From Saccharolobus caldissimus (GTDB taxonomy: Archaea > Thermoproteota > Thermoprotei_A > Sulfolobales > Sulfolobaceae), in NCBI RefSeq assembly GCF_020886315.1, contig NZ_AP025226.1, forward strand, positions 1,266,001 to 1,330,000: 64,000 nt of DNA. The letters run 5' to 3'. A program made the position numbers and the translations under genes. Positions 53,858 through 62,329 of this stretch are shown here, piece after piece. How positions within the stretch are numbered: position 1 is the first letter of the stretch; every line of letters starts with the position of its first letter. The notes below the pieces were generated by a model that saw nothing but the letters and a program-made list of their open reading frames with translations, had not been told where the DNA came from and did no database searches.

Positions 53858-54989
53858 TTAGATAATGAGTGTCCAGACCATGTTTAAGAGAAAGTCTAAT
53901 ATAAAATTGGAAAATACACGATTTCTCATCATATCTAGAATTCTATTATCCTTAGTATTAGCATAAACTCTCCCTAAAGCACTAATGAATTTATCTATAT
54001 AATAATATAGAAATTGATTTTCTGCAGTGATTTCGTTAATTATATTAAATACAACACTAGGCTTATCTATCAAGTTCATTAAATTAATCCCAATTTCGAC
54101 CTTTAAGTCATTTTTTGCCTTATGAAAACCTTCTAAAGCTATATCTAAGTATTTTTCCTTTTTAGTGTAAAGATAAGCCATAGAGGCTGAAAGGGAGAGT
54201 AGCATAATAGAAATATCTTCACCTTTCCTTTTATTTATAATATTAATTAATCTATCAACCTCATCAGTTTCATTGAAGATAGAATGATACATAACTAGGG
54301 AATAAGCTGATAAATGGAACTCCTCATTGCGTTTCTTTAAACCTTCGTTTAACTTTTCGACATATTTCTCTGCTCTCTTTAAGTCCCCTAAACCCCTTAA
54401 CGCTACTGCTAAAGTGAAATTGTTATAAATTTTCTCCAATTTTTCCCTCTTAACTCTTTCGTTAAGCATAATGGCCTCTTCCACTAATTCCGCTCTACCT
54501 GGTTCCCTATCGTTCCTCATCGCTATACTCCTTAAGAATTCAGAAATCGTGATCTCATTATTATCATAAGGGTTATCTCTCAACCATTTATCGAAATCCT
54601 TTATCGGATCATAATTATCTACTAAGTGAGAGCATTCTGAGAGTACTCCCTTTAAAGCCAGCCTAGTATATGTAGGCTTCCTCCCACTAAGGCACTCAAT
54701 TAAAATAAGTGTATTAGTAACTAAAATTTCATCTTCTACTTCTCTCTTATTTTTTTTGAATTATCGTAGATACGGTATCCCTATCCCCCATTATTAGGTA
54801 AACTTCAGCTAATTTAACTAAGTGATCCACAGAGTGAGACCTCCTCTTTAAGATCTTATAATATTCGTCCAATTCATTTTTAGTTAAGTTATTTTCGGAA
54901 GCCCTATATAAATAATAATAAATCTCGCAAAGTCTTCTATCATAAGCGCTCAGATGTCTCGTAAGTTCTTCAACCTTTTGGAAATCCAT
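53858..54989 (-). pseudogene. Helical-repeat (TPR-like) gene split by a frameshift at an A8 run
   Basis: Read from an ATG at 54989, 80 codons give MDFQKVEELTRHL ... DTVSTIIQKK and stop. In the +1 frame the coding continues at once (NKREVEDEILVTNTL ... CLSGRKPTYTRLAL ... FDKWLRDNPYDNN) through the open frame ending at 53858. The switch lies at eight T residues (54750-54757; eight A on the coding strand). Removing one A joins both into one protein of about 375 residues of antiparallel helices. This is a real mutation, a sequencing error in a homopolymer, or translational frameshifting. The helical content resembles TPR-like scaffold proteins; function unknown. Confidence 0.7.
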
Positions 54990-55034
54990 AAGTATAATAA
55001 TGAAAAATAAAAGAAAAATATTTTTCTAAATACT

Positions 55035-55144
55035 GCCTTGTGAGATTCTTCTTAAAGAGAACATATAACTAAGTTTTAATCCAGATTTGGTTTGGAATTT
55101 ATTACAATTCATCTAGCTTAAGAACTAAGAAAATTCAACTAATT
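55035..55144. repeat. Dispersed repeat, copy 1
   Basis: About 110 bases, starting gccttgtgagattcttct, match about 120 bases at 59321-59440 in the same orientation with many substitutions and small gaps. Shared blocks include aacatataactaa/aatatataactaa, atttggtttggaattta/gatttggaattta and tctagcttaag-aactaagaaa. It lies in a 294-base gap with no gene. The pair is too diverged for a recent duplication and may be a relic mobile element. Confidence 0.6.
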
Positions 55145-55283
55145 AAGAAATATAGCCTCAGCTTGCATTAAGGGAATTAGAAGTAATTAAAAATAACGAG
55201 TAGTTACAGACTGACTCCTTACGACGGCATGGAAACTTTTATTAGACTCCTTCTTATCTTCTATCCCAGTTTATTTCACGTTT

Positions 55284-55646
55284 TCATAAAAATTGTTGTA
55301 ATAATATTATTAGATCATTTAGTATTTCATCTCTATATTCTTTAGATGCAACAATATAGAATTCTCTTTCGTCCTTTAATAAATCAGCTATTTTTTCAAT
55401 TTTTTCATCAGAAACTCCATAATATTTAAACCAAATTCCATTTAGAATTCTCTCCTTATATTTCTCAACTAAAGCCTTGTCTGTTATTACATATTTTCCT
55501 TCTGATGTCTTCTGCAAATAGCCTTTTTTAATTAATTCATGTAAAGCCTTAGACAATCCAGCATCCGACATTCCAGTTAGCTCTTTTAATTCAGAAAAAG
55601 TTTTAGGAGTTTTACAATATTCCAGAATTATGTTTCTCTTTATCAT
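55284..55646 (-). CDS. Winged-helix transcriptional regulator
   Basis: A 120-residue DNA-binding protein: ILEYCKTPKTFSELKELTG, then MSDAGLSKALHELIKKGYL as the recognition helix, and a wing (KTSEGKYVITDKA). This is the ArsR/MarR-like winged-helix pattern of small archaeal regulators. It overlaps the previous gene by 4 bases (ATGA) and is divergent from the exporter operon at 56314, which it may control. The C-terminal helices may bind a ligand or dimerise. Confidence 0.85.
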   Translation of the reverse strand: MIKRNIILEYCKTPKTFSELKELTGMSDAGLSKALHELIKKGYLQKTSEGKYVITDKALVEKYKERILNGIWFKYYGVSDEKIEKIADLLKDEREFYIVASKEYRDEILNDLIILLQQFL

Positions 55647-56062
55647 AAATTATACTCCTCCTTTTTCACAATGCTTATTGACTTTATAGCATCTAACCCG
55701 CTTTTACCTTTAAATAATTCTATTTCAGTTTCAATGTAGAATACCTTATTAGCCTCATAGTTTATAGTCAAATTCCTTGCTATTTTCTTTACAGTCTCAT
55801 CAGTCTCACTACCCTCTTTAAAATCATAAAAGACTACATTCTTTAATTTACCATCATTTGTGAGAGATACTCCTACAGTAGCATTATTGAATTCAATTCC
55901 ATATATCCTTGTGATATTTTCGCTATTATCTTTCTTTATTTTTATATCGTAACTTCTAATTTTCCAATTTTCTCCTTTAATCTCCCTTTGATTTTCTTTA
56001 ATTAAATTAAAATGTTGATTTAAAAAATTATTTAATTGATCTTTTGGAATATCTATACGCAC
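55643..56062 (-). CDS. Hypothetical protein coupled to winged-helix regulator
   Basis: A 139-residue protein of alternating strands and helices (IRSYDIKIKKDN, GVSLTNDGKLKNVVFYDFKEG, KVFYIETEIELFKG). No family recognised; no signal peptide or membrane span. It is translationally coupled by ATGA to the regulator downstream, so it may be a ligand-sensing or antagonist partner. It starts 251 bases from the divergent small-protein/ABC exporter operon. Confidence 0.65.
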   Translation of the reverse strand: MRIDIPKDQLNNFLNQHFNLIKENQREIKGENWKIRSYDIKIKKDNSENITRIYGIEFNNATVGVSLTNDGKLKNVVFYDFKEGSETDETVKKIARNLTINYEANKVFYIETEIELFKGKSGLDAIKSISIVKKEEYNL

Positions 56063-56313
56063 TTTACTTCACTAACTCTACTAAAGTAAAGTTAAGTATA
56101 TAAATCTTTTGACATTAGGTTACATCAATTAAATAAGCATAGATATTATTTTACAAAAATTATGAAACTTTGACACGATTTAAATATATTTCAGCAATCT
56201 CAACACTCTAAATAAATATCTTTTAACAAATTGATAGATGAAATTTTTAAGGGCTAAAAGACAAAGATAATTATATCTCTAAAATTTAAAAAGCTATATA
56301 GGGTGATATTAAG

Positions 56314-56559
56314 ATGATAGATGACGAAAATTCTGATATTCAAATCGATAGTAAGTCTATTTTTCCACTGGATAGAAATCAATTAAGAAAAGCTTATCAA
56401 AATTCCTTATACATTGCAGAGATTAAAAGAGGAACTAGGCTATTTTATGATCCTCAAGTAACTGATGTCTTTAAGGGAATTAATGTTAATCGGCATAAAT
56501 ATTGTCTAATAGGATTAATAATGGGATTATTACCAGAAATTATGCAAAAGGTCTTCTAA
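56314..56559 (+). CDS. Small protein at the head of an ABC exporter operon
   Basis: An 81-residue protein of unknown family, MIDDENSDIQ ... RLFYDPQVTDVFKG ... with a hydrophobic C-terminal stretch YCLIGLIMGLLPEI. A good ribosome-binding match (gggtgata) sits 7 bases before the ATG, so it is translated. It ends 31 bases before the ABC ATPase ATG. In such a place it could be the exported peptide, an accessory subunit or an immunity-type protein, but nothing in its sequence proves this. No classical leader is seen. Confidence 0.7.
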   Translation: MIDDENSDIQIDSKSIFPLDRNQLRKAYQNSLYIAEIKRGTRLFYDPQVTDVFKGINVNRHKYCLIGLIMGLLPEIMQKVF

Positions 56560-56590
56560 CGGTAATGTGATAAGACGTAAAGGTGAGATA

Positions 56591-57493
56591 ATGAGAGAAA
56601 TTATCAGTATTCAGAATTTAACTAAAATCTATAAGAATGGAGTAAAGGCACTTAATAGATTAAATCTCAAAATATACGAGAACGAAATTTTTGTAATATT
56701 AGGCCCTAATGGTGCTGGTAAAACAACCTTACTATATATCATGTCTACTATAATGAAGCTTACTGAGGGTAATGTTAATATAATGGGCTATGATGTTATA
56801 AAGAATTCTGGAAAGATTAGAGAATTATTAGGCTTTGCTTTCACTGAAGTAACTCTTTTTAATACTACTGTATATAAGGCTTTATGGGCTCACGGAAGAA
56901 TTTACGGTATTCCCAAGAACGAATTAAAGCAGAGAATCTTAGACTGCTTAAAGGAACTTGACATCATAGATAAGGCTAACACAATAATATGGGAATTATC
57001 TAGTGGACAGAGGAAAAGAGTTGAGATTTGTAAGGTAATTATTCAGAGACCAAAAATAGCCATATTCGATGAGCCTACAATCACAATAGATATAGATGGT
57101 AAACATAAGGTGTGGAGTCTCATTAAGAACTTAAAGAAATACGGAAGTACTATAATCATTGCAACTAATGACATTTACGAGGCGGAATATTTAGCTGATA
57201 GAGTAGCAATACTGAATAAAGGCCAGTTATTAGCTGTAGGTTCAATAAATGAATTGAAAAAACCCCTAGGTAATGAAGTATTAGAACTTGAGGTATCAGA
57301 TCTAAGTGTAATAAATAAGATAAGGAATTTGGGAAGGATTATAGTATCTGGCAATTATGTACGCGTTTATTCTGATAACCTTCAAGATATAATTAAAGAA
57401 ATTGTAACGTTCAATGGAGTTATCTCAATGAAAAGGCTTAATGTTACATTAGATGACGTATTTCTTGTATTGACTGGGGGCGTAAAACAATGA
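56591..57493 (+). CDS. ABC transporter ATP-binding protein (ABC-2 exporter)
   Basis: A 300-residue ATPase: Walker A GPNGAGKTTL, Q-loop region around TEVTLF, signature ELSSGQRKRVEI, Walker B IAIFDEPTI. The switch (H-loop) position reads IIIATNDIYEAE, with Asn where nearly all ABC ATPases have His. The ATG at 56591 is chosen over the GTG at 56567 because aggtga lies 5 bases before it. It drives export of lipid, drug or peptide with the two membrane proteins that follow, overlapping the first by 4 bases. Confidence 0.88.
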   Translation: MREIISIQNLTKIYKNGVKALNRLNLKIYENEIFVILGPNGAGKTTLLYIMSTIMKLTEGNVNIMGYDVIKNSGKIRELLGFAFTEVTLFNTTVYKALWAHGRIYGIPKNELKQRILDCLKELDIIDKANTIIWELSSGQRKRVEICKVIIQRPKIAIFDEPTITIDIDGKHKVWSLIKNLKKYGSTIIIATNDIYEAEYLADRVAILNKGQLLAVGSINELKKPLGNEVLELEVSDLSVINKIRNLGRIIVSGNYVRVYSDNLQDIIKEIVTFNGVISMKRLNVTLDDVFLVLTGGVKQ

Positions 57494-58230
57494 GAATAAG
57501 TTCCTACTTATACATAATTTATGCTTATTCCATTTATTTTTTAGGCTCAAGTACTTTAATGCCCATACTTTCCTCCTTTATACAGATAGCGATAAGTGCA
57601 ATAACTACTCTAGTATTTTTAATTATCCTTTTACCGACTTATAAATCTTACATATTTGTCGGAGGCTCAATTGTCATGCTCTTACTATCACTAAAGAATT
57701 ACGTATCTGACACTATAGGATGGGATTTAAAAATGAACAAAAACTACTTACTAATATTGCCCATTAATAAACATCTAACCCCCTTTATAATCATGTTAGG
57801 TTTATCTCTTTATTTTGTAATCTTATATTTGCCAATTTATTTTATATTAGCTTATTTCTTAAATTTATTGCTTTTATCAATATATTTAATTCCAATTTTA
57901 GTCTTAATAAATGTAGTTTTTATGTCTACTATATTAGTAACTACTGTAGTGCCTAAAAGGTATTGGGAATGGTATTCCGTAATTCCTACCGAGATAATTA
58001 TAGGTTTAATTTCATATTTCTCAAGTGCTTTAATACCCACTAAAGGCAGAACTCTCACACAAATAGTAATTCATAACCCATTCTATTATATAATTACCCT
58101 TGTAAGACAGATACTTGGGTTAGAGAAATTAAATTTATTGTACATTCTGATTTCTACTATAACCATTATAATTCTAATACTAATAGATATTATTTTATAT
58201 AACAAGATAGAGGGAGGTAGTTTTAGATGA
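57490..58230 (+). CDS. ABC-2 type permease subunit
   Basis: A 246-residue membrane protein with about six hydrophobic spans (for example ISAITTLVFLIILLP, LIIMLGLSLYFVILYLPIY, TIIILILIDIILY). It overlaps the ATPase gene and the next gene by 4 bases each, so the three proteins are one exporter. The second half (LTQIVIHNPFYYIITLVRQ) fits the ABC-2 pattern. Confidence 0.85.
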   Translation: MRISSYLYIIYAYSIYFLGSSTLMPILSSFIQIAISAITTLVFLIILLPTYKSYIFVGGSIVMLLLSLKNYVSDTIGWDLKMNKNYLLILPINKHLTPFIIMLGLSLYFVILYLPIYFILAYFLNLLLLSIYLIPILVLINVVFMSTILVTTVVPKRYWEWYSVIPTEIIIGLISYFSSALIPTKGRTLTQIVIHNPFYYIITLVRQILGLEKLNLLYILISTITIIILILIDIILYNKIEGGSFR

Positions 58231-58859
58231 ATTTATCAAGATATTTATATATAATACAGATAAAAATTGTTGGAGATCTAAGGTCAAAGGAGCTATTATG
58301 GGTGATATTACCTAACATTTTCATAGAGTTGTTTTTCCTAATATTTGTAGGGGGAATTATAGGTAGTGCATACCAATTTTATGTAGCTGTGGGGACAATA
58401 GTTAATAACTATATTTCTATGTTACTAAACGTATCCTATCAAATCTTCTTGGATTATTTCTCTGACATAAAACATAGCAATTATGAGTTATTACTTTCAA
58501 GAGGTAATTTAGAATATATGTTAATATTTAACATGTTCCCTTCTTATTTATTATCCGCAATAATTTCTATACCATCTATGATTTATATTATATATTATAA
58601 TGCATTAAAACTTGGATACATATTACTCGTTAACTTAGCCTTATACTTACTACTTACACCCTTTACCGTAAAGTTAGGATTTCTTATAGATAATATAAAA
58701 AAGGTATTTGTATTCAGAGCATTTTACTTATATCTCACCAGAGTAAACGTTGCCGTAATCCCTTCAAGTCAATTACTGATAATAATTCCTCTACCAGCTG
58801 CCGTTTTCATAATATACAATCCAGTTTCCATTTTAATACAACTACTAATACACTTTTAA
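58227..58859 (+). CDS. ABC-2 type permease subunit
   Basis: A 210-residue membrane protein with about five to six spans (FIELFFLIFVGGIIG, IISIPSMIYIIYYN, LALYLLLTPFTVKLG, IPLPAAVFIIYNPVS). GAGGGAGG-type ribosome-binding sequence (gagggaggtag) precedes the ATG. It is the last gene of the operon and likely pairs with the preceding permease as the two halves of the exporter channel. Confidence 0.85.
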   Translation: MNLSRYLYIIQIKIVGDLRSKELLWVILPNIFIELFFLIFVGGIIGSAYQFYVAVGTIVNNYISMLLNVSYQIFLDYFSDIKHSNYELLLSRGNLEYMLIFNMFPSYLLSAIISIPSMIYIIYYNALKLGYILLVNLALYLLLTPFTVKLGFLIDNIKKVFVFRAFYLYLTRVNVAVIPSSQLLIIIPLPAAVFIIYNPVSILIQLLIHF

Positions 58860-58974
58860 TTTACTAGTGAAAAATTATTTATAAAAAGTATATAATTTAC
58901 CATAATATTTTAGGTAAAAGTTTTAACATTTTGTTACGATTTAATTTTTACTTAATTTCAATTTAATAACTGAT

Positions 58975-59320
58975 TTTATATCTAGCTAAATAGCAGGAAC
59001 TCAGATATTACGTTGAGTTTTTTGGTATCTTATTGATTGGAGACATTATGGTACTAGCTTGGATATTGTTGAGTTGTTCGCTTACGTTATTGGAATAATT
59101 TACAATTCCTTGATTTACACTTCCGTTTTGTAGAAGGTTCCGCAAGAGGAATTTGTTAAACTCTACCAACTTTCATTACGTCTTTAATTAAACTTAACAT
59201 AGCTCACATTGAAGCTTTGCTGACCTCTCTACCAGTTTTAATGATCTCCTTTATGGTACCTTTCATTACGTCTTTGAGTTTTTCCAAACCATGCTTTGTG
59301 GGTTACTTCAGAATTGTACT
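58975..59320. other. Decayed region with coding traces and an internal direct repeat
   Basis: On the plus strand LIDWRHYGTSLDIVELFAYV is followed by a stop and EEFVKLYQLSLRL; on the minus strand KLKDVMKGTIKEIIKTGREV and NVSEQLNNIQASTIMS are readable with stops between. The 16-base stretch ctttcattacgtcttt occurs twice (59170-59185 and 59260-59275), each after a similar ctctacca block, indicating a local duplication. It reads as a fossil gene or mobile element, but no family was assigned. It fills the gap 58860-59517 with the dispersed repeat at 59321. Confidence 0.35.
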
Positions 59321-59440
59321 GCTTTGTGGAATTCTTCAGTTTTTCTCAAAAGGAATATATAACTAACTTTTAACTCAACACAAGATTTGGAATTTATTTT
59401 TATCTCTCTAGCTTAAGACCTAAGAAATTTCAACTAATCC
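59321..59440. repeat. Dispersed repeat, copy 2
   Basis: About 120 bases starting gctttgtggaattcttcag, homologous with 55035-55144 in the same orientation. An extra partial duplication (gctttgtgggttacttcag) lies just before it at 59293. Confidence 0.6.
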
Positions 59441-59517
59441 ACAAAGCAATCTTAAACACAATCTTTAAAAAGCATCTATTAACTTATTTGGATCACAAGT
59501 ATCGAAGTCAAATCTCA

Positions 59518-59697
59518 TTAATAACTTAAATTTGAATAAACTGTCAATTTTCCGTTGATCAAGGAGATGTACTGTGGAACTCCGTTTAAGTTAATCCTTG
59601 CGTAAAAACCGTCGTTTACGAAAATCACTTTATATACGTTTAAATCATCAATTAGTATTGCTGCTAAGTCCTCCTTGAAGTTTATTTCGCACTTCAT
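59518..59697 (-). CDS. Small hypothetical protein
   Basis: A 59-residue protein (MKCEINFKEDLAAILIDDLN ... ARINLNGVPQYISLING). No family recognised; strands dominate. An upstream in-frame ATG at 59730 would add eleven residues. It lies 48 bases downstream of the PaREP1-like gene on the same strand and could be its partner. Short length limits certainty that it is expressed. Confidence 0.45.
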   Translation of the reverse strand: MKCEINFKEDLAAILIDDLNVYKVIFVNDGFYARINLNGVPQYISLINGKLTVYSNLSY

Positions 59698-59745
59698 CGA
59701 ATTTAGAGTACGAAAGAAGTATTTAAGCAATTTGAGTATTATTCG

Positions 59746-60273
59746 CTAGCTTAACAGTTTTCTTAACTCCTTTTCCGCAATTCTGTAATGGTTTTCAATC
59801 TCATCATCCCAGTAATTTTTAAAATACTCTCTAACCAAAGCTATTATCTCCTGTGAAAGGGAAATTATATCTCTAATTGCCTCATTTCTATCGGAGTAAT
59901 CGCTAGCGCCCTTATACAATCCATTATAGGCATACCTATGTAAGGCTAACGCTGTAGAAGTTAAATGGTTTACCTTATATCCCAGTTCTTCTAACCTCTG
60001 TGAAATCCCTTTTAAACCGGTTGTAGGGGCTAGAAAGCCGGTCTTATAATACCATTCCTTCTCTTTCTCGTCTTTAGGCATTTTTTCTAAATTCATCACT
60101 GTTAAAGCACTAATAAATGCCTTCCATGATAGGAAAATTTTGCCGGCTGAATTCCTACTAAAACCCTCCTTCAGTAACTTTGACGCTAATGTCAGTTCTT
60201 CTAAGCTTTCGATTATCTTGATCTTAATATAAGCATCTCTGTGCTTTTCGATTGTTGGTATTTTTGACTCCAT
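59746..60273 (-). CDS. PaREP1-family protein
   Basis: A 175-residue all-helical protein of the PaREP1/PaREP8 group: IIESLEELTLASKLLKEGFS, then AGKIFLSWKAFISALTV, and ALALHRYAYNGLYKG. These archaeal proteins resemble HEPN-type nucleotidyl-substrate or RNase domains and often sit by antitoxin-like genes, so a toxin-like role is a guess. An upstream remnant of a related gene lies at 60384. Confidence 0.75.
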   Translation of the reverse strand: MESKIPTIEKHRDAYIKIKIIESLEELTLASKLLKEGFSRNSAGKIFLSWKAFISALTVMNLEKMPKDEKEKEWYYKTGFLAPTTGLKGISQRLEELGYKVNHLTSTALALHRYAYNGLYKGASDYSDRNEAIRDIISLSQEIIALVREYFKNYWDDEIENHYRIAEKELRKLLS

Positions 60274-60383
60274 ATAATTAACTTTATTGGAAAGGGATAA
60301 ATAGTTAGCTTAAGGAAATTGTGCGGGATATATTCTCCTTCAGCCTGATGTAATCTTCTTCCCTCCTCCAATATTATTTTCAC

Positions 60384-60558
60384 TTATCTATTATCGTTTA
60401 CTGAAAGTTTAGCCTCATGAGATCCCCAAACGTGGAGAGAATAAGAAGCGTTCCACTCATTAAGTATCCAACTACCTAGCGTTCTTGAAAATTTACAATT
60501 ATGCCTCTCCAATCGGTTAATGGTAATTGCTATAATCCTTAATAGTATACCGTGGTGT
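60384..60558 (-). pseudogene. Remnant of a PaREP1/HEPN-type gene
   Basis: On the minus strand a frame with no start codon reads INRLERHNCKFSRTLGSWIL, NEWNASYSLHVWGSHEAKLS and VNDNR before a stop at 60384. The WNASYSLHVWGSHEAK block is the typical helix of PaREP1-type proteins. Only about 55 codons remain and a stop precedes them, so this is the 3' part of a lost copy next to the intact gene at 59746. The rest of the gap 60274-60640 shows nothing else. Confidence 0.45.
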
Positions 60559-60640
60559 ATTTAGAAGGATAATCTACGCTATGGGTAAAAACTTAAATGC
60601 CTTAACATTTTTAACCTACTAACTTAAATTTTTAGGATAG

Positions 60641-61282
60641 ATGATATTATTAATAAGCGATCTACATAAGAGCCTTAATAGTATAGAGGAAATGGAGTCA
60701 GTTAAATGGCTATTAGATCTCTTAGACGATCTAAAACCGGATTACCTGATCGGGGCTGGCGATTGGGGAGAAGGAATGACAATAGACGATTTTTCCAATA
60801 TTCTTTCAAGAACTAGGTTAATAGCAGTTTACGGTAATCACGAGAATTTTTCAATAATAAAGAGTTTTTCAATAAGAGATGGTCAAATAATAAGAGTTGG
60901 AAAAATGAGGATTACGGGAATTAATGGTCTAATAGGGGACAATAAGAATTATGGAATCCATCCAGATAAATTTCTAAAAATAATAAGTAAATTGAAAGAT
61001 ATAGACATATTAATCAGTCACCAACCCCCTTATCTTCCTGAAATATATCCTAAAATGAGATACAATGAAGCTACTGAATTAATGTTACAGGCCGTAGAAC
61101 AGATTAAACCTAAGCTCTACTTTAACGGCCATATGACTGCCGGTTGCTACTCCTATTACGAATTCGAATGGGGTAAATATCTTAGAGTAGATAGCTCATC
61201 AAGATTCAGATGCTATGCAATAATAGATAAAGATGTAACAGTCTATCAACGAGGAGAGGAAATCTTTAATTTTAGTCTATAA
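60641..61282 (+). CDS. Metallophosphoesterase
   Basis: A 213-residue calcineurin-like phosphoesterase: ILLISDLHKS (DxH), LIGAGDWGEG (GDxxx), AVYGNHENF (GNH[ED]), DILISHQPPY and LYFNGHMTAG (GHx) give the complete set of dinuclear metal ligands. It hydrolyses phosphodiesters or phosphomonoesters. No signal peptide; it stands alone before an IS1-type element. Confidence 0.9.
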   Translation: MILLISDLHKSLNSIEEMESVKWLLDLLDDLKPDYLIGAGDWGEGMTIDDFSNILSRTRLIAVYGNHENFSIIKSFSIRDGQIIRVGKMRITGINGLIGDNKNYGIHPDKFLKIISKLKDIDILISHQPPYLPEIYPKMRYNEATELMLQAVEQIKPKLYFNGHMTAGCYSYYEFEWGKYLRVDSSSRFRCYAIIDKDVTVYQRGEEIFNFSL

Positions 61283-61466
61283 TTCTTTAATTATAATGGT
61301 TTTTTATCTTATATTAAATAAAAATTTAATTTTTAAAATATAATATTATAGTAATATCTTGATTTACTTAAAAATTTATAGAAACCTATTAGCCAATGCT
61401 TCATGAGATTTTTGGTTAAGTATTGCTTAAAATCAAGGCAAAATCTAATAAATTATTTAGTTCAAT

Positions 61467-61474
61467 ACTAATAC
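61467..61474. repeat. Target site duplication, left
   Basis: actaatac, repeated exactly at 62245-62252 right outside the element. Confidence 0.85.
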
Positions 61475-61502
61475 GATAGTGTCGTCATTAGGGTATAAAT
61501 TC
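61475..61502. repeat. Left terminal inverted repeat of IS1-family element
   Basis: Begins gatagtgtcgtcattagggt; exact inverted match of 62217-62244. Confidence 0.9.
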
Positions 61503-61522
61503 TTGTATTACGAGTATTACTT

Positions 61523-62231
61523 ATGGGTAGGAAGCCTGTAATTAGGCATGACATTTCTTGTCCCTCTTGTGGTGGTCATCATGTTGTTAAGTGTGGTTGG
61601 GTAGGCAGAAGTTTTTGTGTAGGGATTGTGGTAAGCGTTTTTTGGGTGATGCTTCTAGGCATTATAAGAGGGTTAAGGAGGAGGCTTTAAGAATGTATGC
61701 TAATGGTATGAGTATGAGGGCTATTTCTAGGGTTCTTAACGTACCTTTGGGTACTGTTTTCACTTGGATTAAGCGTTATGGTAAGCAGAAGTACGAGGAG
61801 CTAGTTGACTTATGGTGTAGGGCTAAAGAGTTTGTCAAGGGTAAAGTTGTTACTAAGGTTGTTGATGAGATGTGGACGTACAGAAACGCTAGGGCTTTCT
61901 ACAAGTGGGTCTTCACTTGTTACGTTTACACAAGTCTTGGACTCTACCTAGTTTACTCTGTTGGTGATAGGGATGAGAATACTTTCAGTGAGATTAAAAT
62001 GTACTTGCCAGATGGTGGGTTAGTGATGATTACAACGTTTACTTTTGGTTAAAGGATCACACGGTAGTCTCACCCGTTAACCCCAACGAGGCACTTCATT
62101 CCTCACTAAGGGATAGGCTTATACGTTTCAAGAGGGCAACAAAGGCAGTGAATAGGAGCATAAGCATGATGAAGTATTCTATAGCCCTAGTCTTATGGGA
62201 GAGAAGGCTAATCCCAGAATTTATACCCTAA
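61523..62231 (+). pseudogene. IS1-family transposase, two frameshifts
   Basis: From an ATG at 61523 the frame gives MGRKPVIRHDISCPSCGGHH with the zinc-ribbon cysteines, then shifts near 61590-61605; the middle frame continues GRQKFLCRDCGKRFLG, the helix-turn-helix RAISRVLNVPLGTVFTWIK and VVDEMWTYRNARAFYKW; a second shift near 62015-62030 leads to DDYNVYFWLKDHTVVSPVNP, EALHSSLRDRLIRFKRATKA and the end at 62231. The DDE residues are therefore split between frames. IS1 elements do use one programmed shift, but two here, both far from the usual place, suggest inactivation. Confidence 0.85.
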
Positions 62232-62244
62232 TGACGACACTATC
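62217..62244. repeat. Right terminal inverted repeat of IS1-family element
   Basis: Ends ccctaatgacgacactatc; exact inverted match of 61475-61502. Confidence 0.9.
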
Positions 62245-62252
62245 ACTAATAC
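62245..62252. repeat. Target site duplication, right
   Basis: actaatac, same as 61467-61474. Confidence 0.85.
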
Positions 62253-62329
62253 TATCAAATAGATCTACTTTCTATGTAATAAACATTTTAGTAAAAATCT
62301 ATTATACAATATATTTCATTCATTAATTA

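Larger units (their letters stand above)
61475..62244 (+). mobile_element. IS1-family insertion sequence (ISC774-like)
   Basis: 770 bases bounded by perfect 28-base inverted repeats and flanked by an 8-base direct repeat (actaatac at 61467 and 62245), the duplication size of IS1-family insertion. The internal gene encodes an IS1-type transposase with zinc ribbon and helix-turn-helix, but two frameshifts break it. Size and content resemble ISC774 of Saccharolobus. Perfect ends and target repeat point to recent arrival. Confidence 0.88.
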
